Shown here: positions 26,001 through 34,112 of the stretch, piece by piece
How positions within the stretch are numbered: the stretch's first letter is position 1
Layout of the letters: each line of letters begins with the position of its first letter
Assembly (NCBI RefSeq): GCF_002633015.1
Contig: NZ_NSIU01000001.1
Coordinates: forward strand, 275,643-339,642
Direction: 5' to 3'
Length of the DNA stretch: 64,000 nt
Source: Sulfuricurvum sp. PD_MW2
Lineage (GTDB): Bacteria > Campylobacterota > Campylobacteria > Campylobacterales > Sulfurimonadaceae
Position numbers and translations under genes: made by a program
Notes under the pieces: model-generated
What the model saw: the letters and a program-made list of their open reading frames with translations, nothing else
The model's database searches: none
What the model was told of the DNA's origin: nothing

Positions 26001-28223
26001 TTGAAACTCATTATTGTCGAGTCACCGGCTAAAGCCAAGACTATTAAAAACTTCCTTACCAAAGATTATGAAGTTATTGCTTCCAAAGGGCATATTCGTG
26101 ATCTTCCTAAAAATCGTTTCGGTATTAAAATCGATAACGAAAAAATCGTTGCTGAATATCGAATCAGTGAAGACAGTACTGCTACCGTTAAACAAATTCA
26201 AGAATTGGCCAAAAAAAGCGATGAAATCTTTATCGCGACCGACGAAGACCGTGAAGGGGAAGCGATCGGATGGCACATCGCTCATGCCATCAATAAAGAT
26301 CCGGAAAAATTACCGCGTATCGTCTTTCACGAAATTACTAAAAATGCGATCATTCATGCGCTTGAAACACCGCGTACGATCGATATGGACCGTGTGGATG
26401 CTCAGCAAGCACGCCGCTTGTTGGATCGTATTGTCGGATATAAACTCTCTCCATTATTGGCGAATAAAATTCAAAAAGGACTCTCCGCAGGTCGTGTTCA
26501 ATCCTCAACCCTCAAAATTGTGGTAGATCGTGAGCGGGAGATCCGTGCATTTGTCCCTGAGGAATACTGGACGATAGATACCCTCTTTAAAAAAGATATC
26601 GAAGCAACATTGGTCAGTTTTGAGAATGAGAAAATCGATAAACTAACAATCAAAACCGGTGATCAAGCAACAAAGATTGTTGAGGCACTGAAAAAAGAAA
26701 GTTTCAAGGTCGGTGAGATTGAGACGAAAGAGCGTAAAAGCTCTACTCCTCCGCCGTTTATGACCTCTACCCTGCAACAAAGTGCTTCTTCTTCGCTCGG
26801 GTTTTCTCCCAAAAAGACGATGATGATTGCCCAAGCATTGTATGAGGGGGTTAAAACACCAGAAGGTACATCGGGTGTTATTACCTATATGCGTACCGAT
26901 TCACTCAATCTTGCAGCGGAAGCGGTTGAAGCGGCGCGTGAGCTGATTGTAAATCGTTACGGTAAAGAGTATCTCCCTGCACAGCCGAAAGTGTATACAA
27001 AAAAGTCCAAAGGAGCCCAAGAAGCGCACGAAGCGATTCGTCCGACGATGCTTGCTTTTACTCCCGAAGTAGCGGCAACGTATCTCAAACCCGATGAGAT
27101 TAAACTTTACCGCCTCATTTATAATCGCTTTTTGGCGTGTCAGATGAACGATGCACGGTTTGAGCAGCAAAGTATTACCTTTGAATCCTCCAATGCGCAG
27201 TTCCGTGCAACTGGGCGTAAACTCTTGTTTGACGGATTTTATCGTGTGGCCGGGAGTGATGACAAAGACAAATTGCTCCCAACGCTTACGACGGGAGATG
27301 CGATTGACATACAGTCCATTGTCCCGGAACAGCATTTTACGGAGCCGCCATCGCGCTATTCTGAAGCGAGTTTGATTAAAAAACTCGAATCTGAAGGGAT
27401 CGGTCGTCCATCAACCTATGCACCGACGATCAGTACACTGCAGGCGCGTAATTACATCGAGATCGATAAGCGTGCCATTGCTCCGACAGAAATCGCGTTT
27501 ACCGTGACCGAGATGTTGGAGAACCATTTCAACGAAATCGTTGATGCAGGATTTACCGCAGCGATGGAAGAAACCCTTGATGAGATCAGCGAGAGCGGAA
27601 AATCATGGCACAAAATTTTGCTCGATTTTTACTATCCGTTCATTGAAAAAATTGAGGCGGGAAAAACGAATATCGTGAGTCTTAAAATGGCAAAACCGCT
27701 TGGACGCAATTGTCCTCAGTGTGGGAGTGAATTATTGCTTCGTTCCGGACGTTTTGGAGAGTTTATCGCATGCAGCGGTTTTCCAAAATGTAAATATACC
27801 GAACAAACCGAAGAGAACCAAAATGAAAATACAGCTGCAGCACCTGATGAAGTGACCGATGAGGTATGTGAAAAGTGCGGTAGCCCAATGGTCGTTAAAA
27901 ACGGACGAAACGGAAAATTTTTGGCATGCAGCGGTTATCCGAAATGTAAAAATACCAAAACACTTAACCAAGAGACCAAATTCTCCGAAGTACCGTGTCC
28001 CGATTGCGGCGGAAAACTATTGTGGCGTCAATCACGTCGAGGAGCATTTTGGGGATGCGAACATTATCCGAAATGTAAATTTATCTCAAAATTTGAACCT
28101 TCAACCAAAAAATGTCAGGTAGAAGGGTGCGGAGGAGCATTGGCTCCGAGAACGTACCGTAATAAAGAGGTGTACGAGTGTGTCAAATGTAAAGACCGTA
28201 CCCCAAGAGAGGAAAATGCGTGA
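26001..28223 (+). CDS. topA: DNA topoisomerase I
   Basis: Type IA topoisomerase, 740 residues, relaxing negative supercoils. The TOPRIM domain begins at once (LIIVESPAKAKTIKNFL) with the acidic DEDREGEAIG motif; the catalytic tyrosine is Tyr296 in GVITYMRTDS. The C-terminus has three four-cysteine zinc ribbons (CPQC/CSGFPKC, CEKC/CSGYPKC, CPDC/CEHYPKC) and a fourth, modified one. The start is TTG, the only start that keeps the TOPRIM motif at the N-terminus. The stop overlaps the next gene's GTG. Confidence 0.96.
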   Translation: MKLIIVESPAKAKTIKNFLTKDYEVIASKGHIRDLPKNRFGIKIDNEKIVAEYRISEDSTATVKQIQELAKKSDEIFIATDEDREGEAIGWHIAHAINKDPEKLPRIVFHEITKNAIIHALETPRTIDMDRVDAQQARRLLDRIVGYKLSPLLANKIQKGLSAGRVQSSTLKIVVDREREIRAFVPEEYWTIDTLFKKDIEATLVSFENEKIDKLTIKTGDQATKIVEALKKESFKVGEIETKERKSSTPPPFMTSTLQQSASSSLGFSPKKTMMIAQALYEGVKTPEGTSGVITYMRTDSLNLAAEAVEAARELIVNRYGKEYLPAQPKVYTKKSKGAQEAHEAIRPTMLAFTPEVAATYLKPDEIKLYRLIYNRFLACQMNDARFEQQSITFESSNAQFRATGRKLLFDGFYRVAGSDDKDKLLPTLTTGDAIDIQSIVPEQHFTEPPSRYSEASLIKKLESEGIGRPSTYAPTISTLQARNYIEIDKRAIAPTEIAFTVTEMLENHFNEIVDAGFTAAMEETLDEISESGKSWHKILLDFYYPFIEKIEAGKTNIVSLKMAKPLGRNCPQCGSELLLRSGRFGEFIACSGFPKCKYTEQTEENQNENTAAAPDEVTDEVCEKCGSPMVVKNGRNGKFLACSGYPKCKNTKTLNQETKFSEVPCPDCGGKLLWRQSRRGAFWGCEHYPKCKFISKFEPSTKKCQVEGCGGALAPRTYRNKEVYECVKCKDRTPREENA

Positions 28224-28735
28224 AAATCGGGTTGCTCTCCGATACGCATAAAAAAGAGGGACGATCACAACGTATTATTGATCATCTCAAAGCTCAGGGT
28301 GCTGAGTTTTTGATCCACGCGGGTGATATTGTGAAACCCGAAATGTTGATGCAACTTAAAAATAGCGCTCTACGGTATGTCGCTGTTTATGGCAATAATG
28401 ATGCCGGATTGGTTCAGTATCACACACAGTATAATCTTGTGCAAGAACCGCATTATTTTAAACTTGGCGGAGTAAGTTTTAAGCTCATGCATCTGCCGTT
28501 TTATATGAATGGGGATACCGAAGTGGTCATTTTCGGGCATACCCATGTCTTTGAGTGTGATTTTAAAAACCGCACCCTTTTTCTTAATCCGGGAGAAGCG
28601 TGTGCGAGGGATGAGCCTTTTTCATCATGTGCGATGCTGGAGATTACCGATACCTCTTTGATCGTTACCCATTATTCCCGTGCCGTAGGAAGCGATAGCT
28701 TCGATGAACGTCACTACACTTTTGAAAGATCCTAA
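28220..28735 (+). CDS. YfcE/MJ0936-type metallophosphoesterase
   Basis: Calcineurin-like phosphodiesterase of 171 residues. Metal-binding motifs are LLSDTHKK (DxH), HAGDIV (GD), GNND and the C-terminal GHTHVF. This small family hydrolyses artificial phosphodiesters in vitro; the natural substrate is generally unknown. GTG start overlapping the topA stop (GTGA) indicates coupled translation. One base separates it from the TATG of bioB. Confidence 0.88.
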   Translation: MKIGLLSDTHKKEGRSQRIIDHLKAQGAEFLIHAGDIVKPEMLMQLKNSALRYVAVYGNNDAGLVQYHTQYNLVQEPHYFKLGGVSFKLMHLPFYMNGDTEVVIFGHTHVFECDFKNRTLFLNPGEACARDEPFSSCAMLEITDTSLIVTHYSRAVGSDSFDERHYTFERS

Positions 28736-28736
28736 T

Positions 28737-29588
28737 ATGTCCAAAAAAATATTTCTTTGCTCAATTTGTAACATCAACAGCGGCACATGTAACGAAGACT
28801 GCAAATTCTGCTCCCAAAGCGTTAAATACAAAGCCGATATAGAGCGCTATAAACAAAAGCCGATGGAGCAAATTTTAGAAGAAGCACGTCGCCTTGAAGC
28901 ATTGGGTGCGTTGGGATTTTGTCTTGTTACAGCACAAAAAGGGCTCGATGATAAAACGCTTGAATTCGTCTGCAATGTTGCCTCGACTCTGAAACGTGAA
29001 GTACCCCGTCTTCGCCTTATTGCGTGTAATGGAACAGCATCACTGGAACAATTGGGTGAACTCAAACGTGCGGGTGTGAGTGCCTATAATCACAATCTCG
29101 AAACGAGTCGGGAGTTTTATCCAAAAATTTGTACGACGCATCCGTGGGAAGAACGCTTTGAGACGTGTGAAAATGTCAATCGATCGGGACTAAAGCTAAT
29201 CAGCGGCGGGATATTCGGGATGGGTGAAACACATGAAGATCGCATCAGCATGTTACACTCTTTGAATGAATTGAATCCAGTTTCTGTTCCGCTCAATTTT
29301 TATCATCATAATCCGGCATTGCCGTTGCAGCCCAATCCTTTGTCGATCGACGAATCGTTGGAACTCATTACCCTTGCACGTCGCATCATCGATCAAGCGG
29401 ATCGGATCATGATCGCTGGAGGAAGAGAAATTACCTTTAAAGAACGCCAGCATGAAATTTTTGAAGCGGGTGCGAATAGCATCGTGATCGGAAACTATCT
29501 CACTACAGCCGGTCGTGAAGCGCATGCCGATTTGATGATGTTGCAAGAACTTGGATTTGAAATTGCCTTAACACCTGAGGATAAGTAA
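28737..29588 (+). CDS. bioB: Biotin synthase
   Basis: Radical SAM enzyme that inserts sulfur into dethiobiotin. The SAM cluster cysteines are Cys18-x3-Cys22-x2-Cys25 (CNEDCKFC), with the second-cluster neighbourhood in YNHNLETS and the GGREITF motif near the C-terminus. 283 residues, short compared with about 320-350 in many bacteria but usual for Campylobacterota. ATG directly after the previous stop is chosen; a longer frame would run into the neighbour. No other bio genes are nearby. Confidence 0.93.
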   Translation: MSKKIFLCSICNINSGTCNEDCKFCSQSVKYKADIERYKQKPMEQILEEARRLEALGALGFCLVTAQKGLDDKTLEFVCNVASTLKREVPRLRLIACNGTASLEQLGELKRAGVSAYNHNLETSREFYPKICTTHPWEERFETCENVNRSGLKLISGGIFGMGETHEDRISMLHSLNELNPVSVPLNFYHHNPALPLQPNPLSIDESLELITLARRIIDQADRIMIAGGREITFKERQHEIFEAGANSIVIGNYLTTAGREAHADLMMLQELGFEIALTPEDK

Positions 29589-29631
29589 GTTATAATAACG
29601 TAATATAGATTGTTGGAGGAGGTTAATAAAT

Positions 29632-29985
29632 ATGTCTCAATCTGTTTTATTAACCATTGCCCGTGCATCTATTGAAGAGGTACTACAGGGGCAAAATACG
29701 ATCAACCGCCAAGAACTGCTTGAACAGTACCCCCTTTTGTCAGAGCCTATGGCAACACAAATCACTTTATTTTTAGGGAATAAAGTCCGAGGCGATGCAA
29801 AAACATTGAATGCGAATAAATCGCTTCTCGAAGATATCATTTACAATGCGAAAGCGGCAGCATTTTTAGATGAAAACTTTGACCCGATCGTTACGTCAGA
29901 ATATCTGCACACAACAATAAAACTAACCATTTTCTCTTCGGATGGAGAATTAAGCCATCAAAGCGAACCGATCCTAAAAGATTGA
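29632..29985 (+). CDS. AMMECR1-like short protein
   Basis: Protein of 117 residues. The central segment resembles part of the AMMECR1 domain: a VRG turn followed by LLEDIIYNAKAAAFLDENFDPI (residues about 65-86) and a final beta pair with TTIKLTIFSS. The conserved RGCIG motif is degraded here to KVRGDAK, and the domain is shorter than usual (about 170-190). Function unknown. A strong GGAGGAGG ribosome site precedes it. It converges with the flavoprotein gene, one base between stops. Confidence 0.5.
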   Translation: MSQSVLLTIARASIEEVLQGQNTINRQELLEQYPLLSEPMATQITLFLGNKVRGDAKTLNANKSLLEDIIYNAKAAAFLDENFDPIVTSEYLHTTIKLTIFSSDGELSHQSEPILKD

Positions 29986-29986
29986 T

Positions 29987-30934
29987 TTAGATCGATTTGA
30001 TGTAGTTGGCGATGGCAAAGCCGTGATTTAGCCCTAATGCGATAGAGCCGCCGGACTCTTGAGTGATATCTCCTGCAACAAAGAGCCCTTTAATGTTAGT
30101 TTGGTAATTTTCATCATGTACCGGTTTTCCGTCTTCTTCACGGATATTGCTGCTTGATAAAAATCCGCTTGGTGTGGTCCCTCCGATAGCATAAACAATC
30201 CTATCGTATAACTCAGAAGTTCCATCATTAAAGAGTACTTTTACTTTTCCGCTTTCACTTTCCAATTCGGTAATTTCAGTATTGAGCAGTGCTCTCACCG
30301 AGCCATTTTGCACGACTCTTTCGATATCGGCTTGGTTGGTTGGATTGGCACGTCGAAACGTCCCGCGTCGGTAACAGATAGAGACTTCGTTTTTAGTGCA
30401 GAGTTCAACGGCATACTCAATTGCGGAATCACCTCCGCCGACGACCATGATTTTCTCTCCTGAACCACATCCATCGAGGGTATAATGGATCTGATTTTTA
30501 ATGGATGGGGGTATCTTGTAATCAGGCTTATTGGGTTTTCCCATGCGTCCGATCGTAACGACAACATATTTGGCATGAATGGAGCCTCCGGCAATAAAGA
30601 CCTCAAATCCTGTTTCATTTTTGACAATTTTTTGGACTTCGGTATGGGTACGAAGCTCTAAAGAGTCATGATCTAAGAGCTGATCAAAAAAATCGAGTGT
30701 CGATTCCTTCGTGCCGTCGACAAAATAGATGGTTCCATCTAACTCAACCTTTTGTCCTTTCCAATCTTTATCAACACGTTTATTATCTTTGTAAAATTTA
30801 CGTATCGTTGCATTGTGGTTGTCATCTTTCTCGAGGAGAATAATATTGCGTAAACCTACCGCATAACTTTCAATTGCTGTTGCAATGCCAGCAGGACCTG
30901 CTCCAATAATGGCTAATTCGTATTGATATTCCAT
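29987..30934 (-). CDS. FAD-dependent NAD(P)H oxidoreductase, thioredoxin reductase-like without CxxC
   Basis: Two-dinucleotide-binding-domain flavoprotein of 315 residues. FAD site AIIGAGPAGIATAIES at the N-terminus, NAD(P) site MVVGGGDSAIEYAVEL (about 165) and the terminal GLFVAGDI motif are present. The redox CxxC of thioredoxin reductase is absent, so it resembles YpdA-type or ferredoxin-NADP reductase-like members. The electron acceptor is unknown. GAGGAG lies 6 bases before the ATG. A genuine trxB occurs at about 52 kb. Confidence 0.82.
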   Translation of the reverse strand: MEYQYELAIIGAGPAGIATAIESYAVGLRNIILLEKDDNHNATIRKFYKDNKRVDKDWKGQKVELDGTIYFVDGTKESTLDFFDQLLDHDSLELRTHTEVQKIVKNETGFEVFIAGGSIHAKYVVVTIGRMGKPNKPDYKIPPSIKNQIHYTLDGCGSGEKIMVVGGGDSAIEYAVELCTKNEVSICYRRGTFRRANPTNQADIERVVQNGSVRALLNTEITELESESGKVKVLFNDGTSELYDRIVYAIGGTTPSGFLSSSNIREEDGKPVHDENYQTNIKGLFVAGDITQESGGSIALGLNHGFAIANYIKSI

Positions 30935-30993
30935 AGGTGCTCCTCATAATTTCCATACTGTATCACAAAATAGCGATAAAATTCAATTTATGT

Positions 30994-30999
30994 TATACT
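30994..30999 (+). promoter_or_regulatory. -10 box abutting the start of the next gene
   Basis: TATACT ends six bases before the ATG at 31006, so transcription would begin at or beside the start codon. No ribosome site is visible and the -35 is weak. Confidence 0.4.
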
Positions 31000-31005
31000 T
31001 ATTAG

Positions 31006-31338
31006 ATGTACTATGTAATTCAAAAACACCACGGCGATCCTAAAAAGCACTATGTTGCGTATACTGTTCCGCGGTATATAAGCTCACAAAATTCACAAAA
31101 TATCATCTTTGAGTTTCGCGTGAATGATACGGTTAAGCGTAAATGGGCCCCTAAAGAAGAGATTGTTTTGTTAACAGATGATGAGCAATTGTTTCAAAAT
31201 ACTCTTCAAAAATTAGAAGCGCTAAAACAGGTACATTTAGACAAAATTGACGCGGCGGAAGAACAGCTAAATCAAGAGATTTATTCTATGCTGAACTCTA
31301 TGCAAAAACAATTCGAAATAATTAAAAAAAACAATTAA
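31006..31338 (+). CDS. Hypothetical coiled-coil protein, possibly leaderless
   Basis: Unrecognised protein of 110 residues. The N-terminal half is beta-rich (MYYVIQKHHGDPKKHYVAYT); the C-terminal half is a long charged amphipathic helix (about 60-108, with KLEALKQVHLDKID) likely to form a coiled coil. No signal or membrane segment. It sits alone between a divergent flavoprotein and ompA, with a -10-like box immediately before the ATG instead of a Shine-Dalgarno sequence. Confidence 0.65.
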   Translation: MYYVIQKHHGDPKKHYVAYTVPRYISSQNSQNIIFEFRVNDTVKRKWAPKEEIVLLTDDEQLFQNTLQKLEALKQVHLDKIDAAEEQLNQEIYSMLNSMQKQFEIIKKNN

Positions 31339-31371
31339 CTACTTTTTAGCAAAATCTATATCTCTCTCTTA

Positions 31372-31380
31372 TGCTATAAT
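31372..31380 (+). promoter_or_regulatory. Extended -10 promoter of the OmpA gene
   Basis: TGCTATAAT is a perfect extended -10 element. It lies 35 bases before the ATG; an AAAGGAG ribosome site follows at about 8 bases from the start. The -35 is poor, as expected for an extended -10 promoter. Confidence 0.65.
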
Positions 31381-31415
31381 TAACAATCTTAAATATTGTC
31401 CAAAGGAGATTTACA

Positions 31416-32537
31416 ATGAAAAAATTGGTATTTTCTAGCTTGCTTGCAGCAACATTACTGGGAGCAAGTGATTATAACTACGAAGTATCACCAGTAATAG
31501 GATATCTTTGGAACAGTACTTCCAATGAAACCAATGTAAACAACGGCGGTGCGATGGGCGGCGTCCAAAATCACGCAGTGTATGGTGCGGAAGTACAAAT
31601 AAATAACGTTTGTAACACCGTTAAGCCGGAAATCTCTGTGCTATACGGGCGTGACAAAGTTGCAGGCCAAAGCGGAAAAACGGGTGTACTAACAACGATG
31701 TTGAACGGTGTGTATGAAATGCCGGTCGATAGTACATTAACTCCGTTTGCAAAAGCCGGTTTCGGGTATGAGTGGTATACCAATACGCATCCAAGTGATT
31801 TTGACGGATTATTGGTAGATGCGGGAGTCGGATTAAAAACTGAAATTACGAAACAAATCGCATTGAAGTTAGAAGCTCTTTATATGTATAAAATGAACAA
31901 TAACGGTGTGGATGGAAGCAATGGCGAAGTACACAATATAGCAGCATTGGCAGGACTAACATTTAGTTTTGATCAAAAAGCAGCAGCACCGGTGGTGGCA
32001 GCAGTTGCCGCTCCTGTAGTTGCAGCAGTTGTTGCTCCTGAGGCGAAACCAGAACCAAAACCGGTAGTAGTCCCGGCTCCGGCTCCTCAAGTTGTAAAAG
32101 CAGCAGCTCCGACTGACAGCGACAAAGATGGTGTCTTTGATCCGCAAGATAAATGCCCTGCAACTCCAGCTGGTTTCAAAGTTGATGCTGATGGATGTCC
32201 GGTTAAAGCAACATTGCATCTTAATTTCGCAACCAACTCAAATAAAGTGGATGCTGCAGGAAATGCAAAAGTTGCCGCTTTCGGAGCTTTCTTAAAAGAG
32301 AGCCCTGCATACAAAGCAAGCATTGTTGGACATACGGACAGTACCGCATCGGATACGTATAATCAAAAACTTTCAGAAAAACGTGCTGAGATTGTCAAAG
32401 ATATGTTGATTAAAGGCGGTGTTGACGCATCACGTTTGAGCGCATCAGGCAAAGGTGAATCACAACCGGTTGCTACCAATAAAACAAAAGAAGGGCGTGC
32501 AGAAAATCGCCGTATTGAAGTAGAACTTAGCCACTAA
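31416..32537 (+). CDS. OmpA-family outer-membrane protein
   Basis: Protein of 373 residues with a signal peptide (about 1-17), an N-terminal eight-strand barrel-like domain (about 20-185), an Ala/Val/Pro-rich hinge (about 190-230), a thrombospondin type 3-like calcium motif (DSDKDGVFDPQDKCP) and a C-terminal OmpA peptidoglycan-binding domain with GHTDSTASDTYNQKLSEKRA and the closing GRAENRRIEV. It links the outer membrane to the cell wall. Strong promoter and ribosome site suggest abundance. Confidence 0.93.
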   Translation: MKKLVFSSLLAATLLGASDYNYEVSPVIGYLWNSTSNETNVNNGGAMGGVQNHAVYGAEVQINNVCNTVKPEISVLYGRDKVAGQSGKTGVLTTMLNGVYEMPVDSTLTPFAKAGFGYEWYTNTHPSDFDGLLVDAGVGLKTEITKQIALKLEALYMYKMNNNGVDGSNGEVHNIAALAGLTFSFDQKAAAPVVAAVAAPVVAAVVAPEAKPEPKPVVVPAPAPQVVKAAAPTDSDKDGVFDPQDKCPATPAGFKVDADGCPVKATLHLNFATNSNKVDAAGNAKVAAFGAFLKESPAYKASIVGHTDSTASDTYNQKLSEKRAEIVKDMLIKGGVDASRLSASGKGESQPVATNKTKEGRAENRRIEVELSH

Positions 32538-32561
32538 GTTTTAATAATAGTTCGGGAAGAT

Positions 32562-32789
32562 TTACTCTTTCCGATAGCGTCCTGCTTTGCAGCCGCTTTG
32601 GCTGCTTGGCGGATTGTCTCTCAAATAACATAAATCTTCATGCGCTTGCTTTAAAACCTTACTTTCTCGTAATAACGGCAACATCTTTTCATCTTTTTCA
32701 TTCTGGGAAAGTGATTGATTGTAGATCAATGCTTTGACTTCTGCATCCACCGCAGCAAGTGCTGTTTCTATGTGAGTGATCGAAACCAT
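32562..32789 (-). CDS. Small hypothetical protein
   Basis: Unrecognised 75-residue protein, largely helical (about 1-60) with a basic Ser/Cys-containing tail (SSQSGCKAGRYRKE). An AAGGGG ribosome site lies 5 bases before the ATG, supporting expression. It lies between convergent ompA and upstream rnhB on the same strand, 36 bases after the rnhB start region's downstream neighbour; it may be co-transcribed with rnhB only weakly. Confidence 0.55.
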   Translation of the reverse strand: MVSITHIETALAAVDAEVKALIYNQSLSQNEKDEKMLPLLRESKVLKQAHEDLCYLRDNPPSSQSGCKAGRYRKE

Positions 32790-32825
32790 AATATCCCCTT
32801 TTTGATGGATTATAGCTGTCTGATT

Positions 32826-33374
32826 CTAAAATAACGAAGGTTGGAGTGCTTTTAATTTAAAACTTTTACGATGGATTTCGCTATAGCCGTATTGGCGTAT
32901 TGCTTGGATATGCGCATCACTGCCATATCCTTTATTCTTGGCAAAGCCGTATTGGGGATATTGAGAAGAAAACATGATCATTTCACGATCTCTAGTCACT
33001 TTTGCCAAAATGGAAGCGGCGCTTACTTCAGGAACTGTCGCGTCGGCTTTTACCATAGTGCGAATTTGACTTACACCAAATTTTGAATTACCATCGTAGA
33101 GATAATCAGCATCACCGAGTGCGTGGATGATTTCCCGTAAGCCTGTTGCAAGACATTCAGATAATCCCAAATCATCGATTTGCTTTGCACTGAAGTGGGC
33201 AATATGATAAGAAGCATTTTCACAAATAATATCGAACAGTTCTTCCCGTTTTTTTTCTGAGAGTTTTTTGGAATCGTTTAGGCCCTTAATCGGTTTATGC
33301 AAAATGACACCGGCAATCATTAGCGATCCAGCTAAAGGACCTCGTCCAGCTTCGTCAATTCCACATAAAACCAT
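32826..33374 (-). CDS. rnhB: Ribonuclease HII
   Basis: Cleaves RNA in RNA-DNA hybrids, including single misincorporated ribonucleotides. The family start MVLCGIDEAGRGPLAG supplies Asp7 and Glu8 of the active site; the third acid lies in the DGNSKFG-type strand (LYDGN) and the C-terminal GYGSDAH motif is present. 182 residues. This ATG is preferred over one 33 bases upstream because AAGGTGG precedes it by 6 bases and the domain starts here. Confidence 0.94.
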   Translation of the reverse strand: MVLCGIDEAGRGPLAGSLMIAGVILHKPIKGLNDSKKLSEKKREELFDIICENASYHIAHFSAKQIDDLGLSECLATGLREIIHALGDADYLYDGNSKFGVSQIRTMVKADATVPEVSAASILAKVTRDREMIMFSSQYPQYGFAKNKGYGSDAHIQAIRQYGYSEIHRKSFKLKALQPSLF

Positions 33375-33434
33375 ATTAATCCACCTTTTTCTTTTGTATA
33401 ATGGCATATTAGCATAGAATCAAAAAGGATCATT

Positions 33435-34112
33435 ATGAAAAAAGTATTACTTGCGCTGTGTGCGGGAAGCGTTGTTGCATCAGCATCGACACTTCTTGGT
33501 TTTGGAGTTGAAGCAGATTATTATTCTCCGGAGGCAAAAGGAGATTTCCGTTATACGGATAATGGAGTGACAACATCAACCCGTTTTAACGGAACAAACG
33601 AAAGCAGTTATCAATTAGGTCTATATTTGGAACATCCGATTCCGATGCTTCCTAATATACGAGTCGATTTTACTCCTGAAACATCATTTGTAGGTGACAA
33701 TATCAGTGGTGCAGGGACGAATACGGTTAAATTTTCTCAAACCGATACGACGTTATATTATGAACTTTTAGATAATGTTGTTGATTTGGATCTTGGGGTA
33801 AGCGGCAAATATGTTCAAGGCAATGTCTCGGGAGCCGTTAATCAAAGCTTTAACGTTCTTATACCGATGGGATATGTTGCGGCAGGGGTAAAACTTCCAG
33901 TTCTTCCTATTCGGCTTGATGCGGATTTAAAATATGTCGGTTATAGCGGTAATTCGATCAGCGATATTCGTATCAAAGCATCTTGGAAAGTGTTTGCCGC
34001 CTTAGAAGCGGTTGCCGGATACCGCTATGAATCACTCAAACTGGATGAAAACGACATCTATTCGACTTTGAAAATCCAAGGCCCGTTTATCGGAATAGGA
34101 TATCGTTTTTAA
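33435..34112 (+). CDS. Outer-membrane beta-barrel protein (TIGR04219-like)
   Basis: Protein of 225 residues with a signal peptide (MKKVLLALCAGSVVASAS) and alternating hydrophobic strands ending in a C-terminal aromatic residue (GIGYRF), the usual signal for outer-membrane barrel insertion. Probably 8-10 strands. It resembles the TIGR04219 family of uncharacterised barrels. It diverges from rnhB and converges with the ATPase gene, with stops overlapping by four bases. Confidence 0.75.
   Translation: MKKVLLALCAGSVVASASTLLGFGVEADYYSPEAKGDFRYTDNGVTTSTRFNGTNESSYQLGLYLEHPIPMLPNIRVDFTPETSFVGDNISGAGTNTVKFSQTDTTLYYELLDNVVDLDLGVSGKYVQGNVSGAVNQSFNVLIPMGYVAAGVKLPVLPIRLDADLKYVGYSGNSISDIRIKASWKVFAALEAVAGYRYESLKLDENDIYSTLKIQGPFIGIGYRF

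Noticed and set aside
28204..28736. Biotin operator or riboswitch before bioB
   Set aside because: bioB is coupled to the upstream gene with only a base or two between; there is no leader to hold one.
28704..29588. Longer bioB starting at 28704
   Set aside because: Overlaps the phosphodiesterase gene; the ATG after that stop gives the usual Campylobacterota BioB start.
32598..32612. CAGCC-GGCTG hairpin near the ompA 3' end as a terminator
   Set aside because: It lies within the coding end of the small minus-strand gene and has no T run in either direction.
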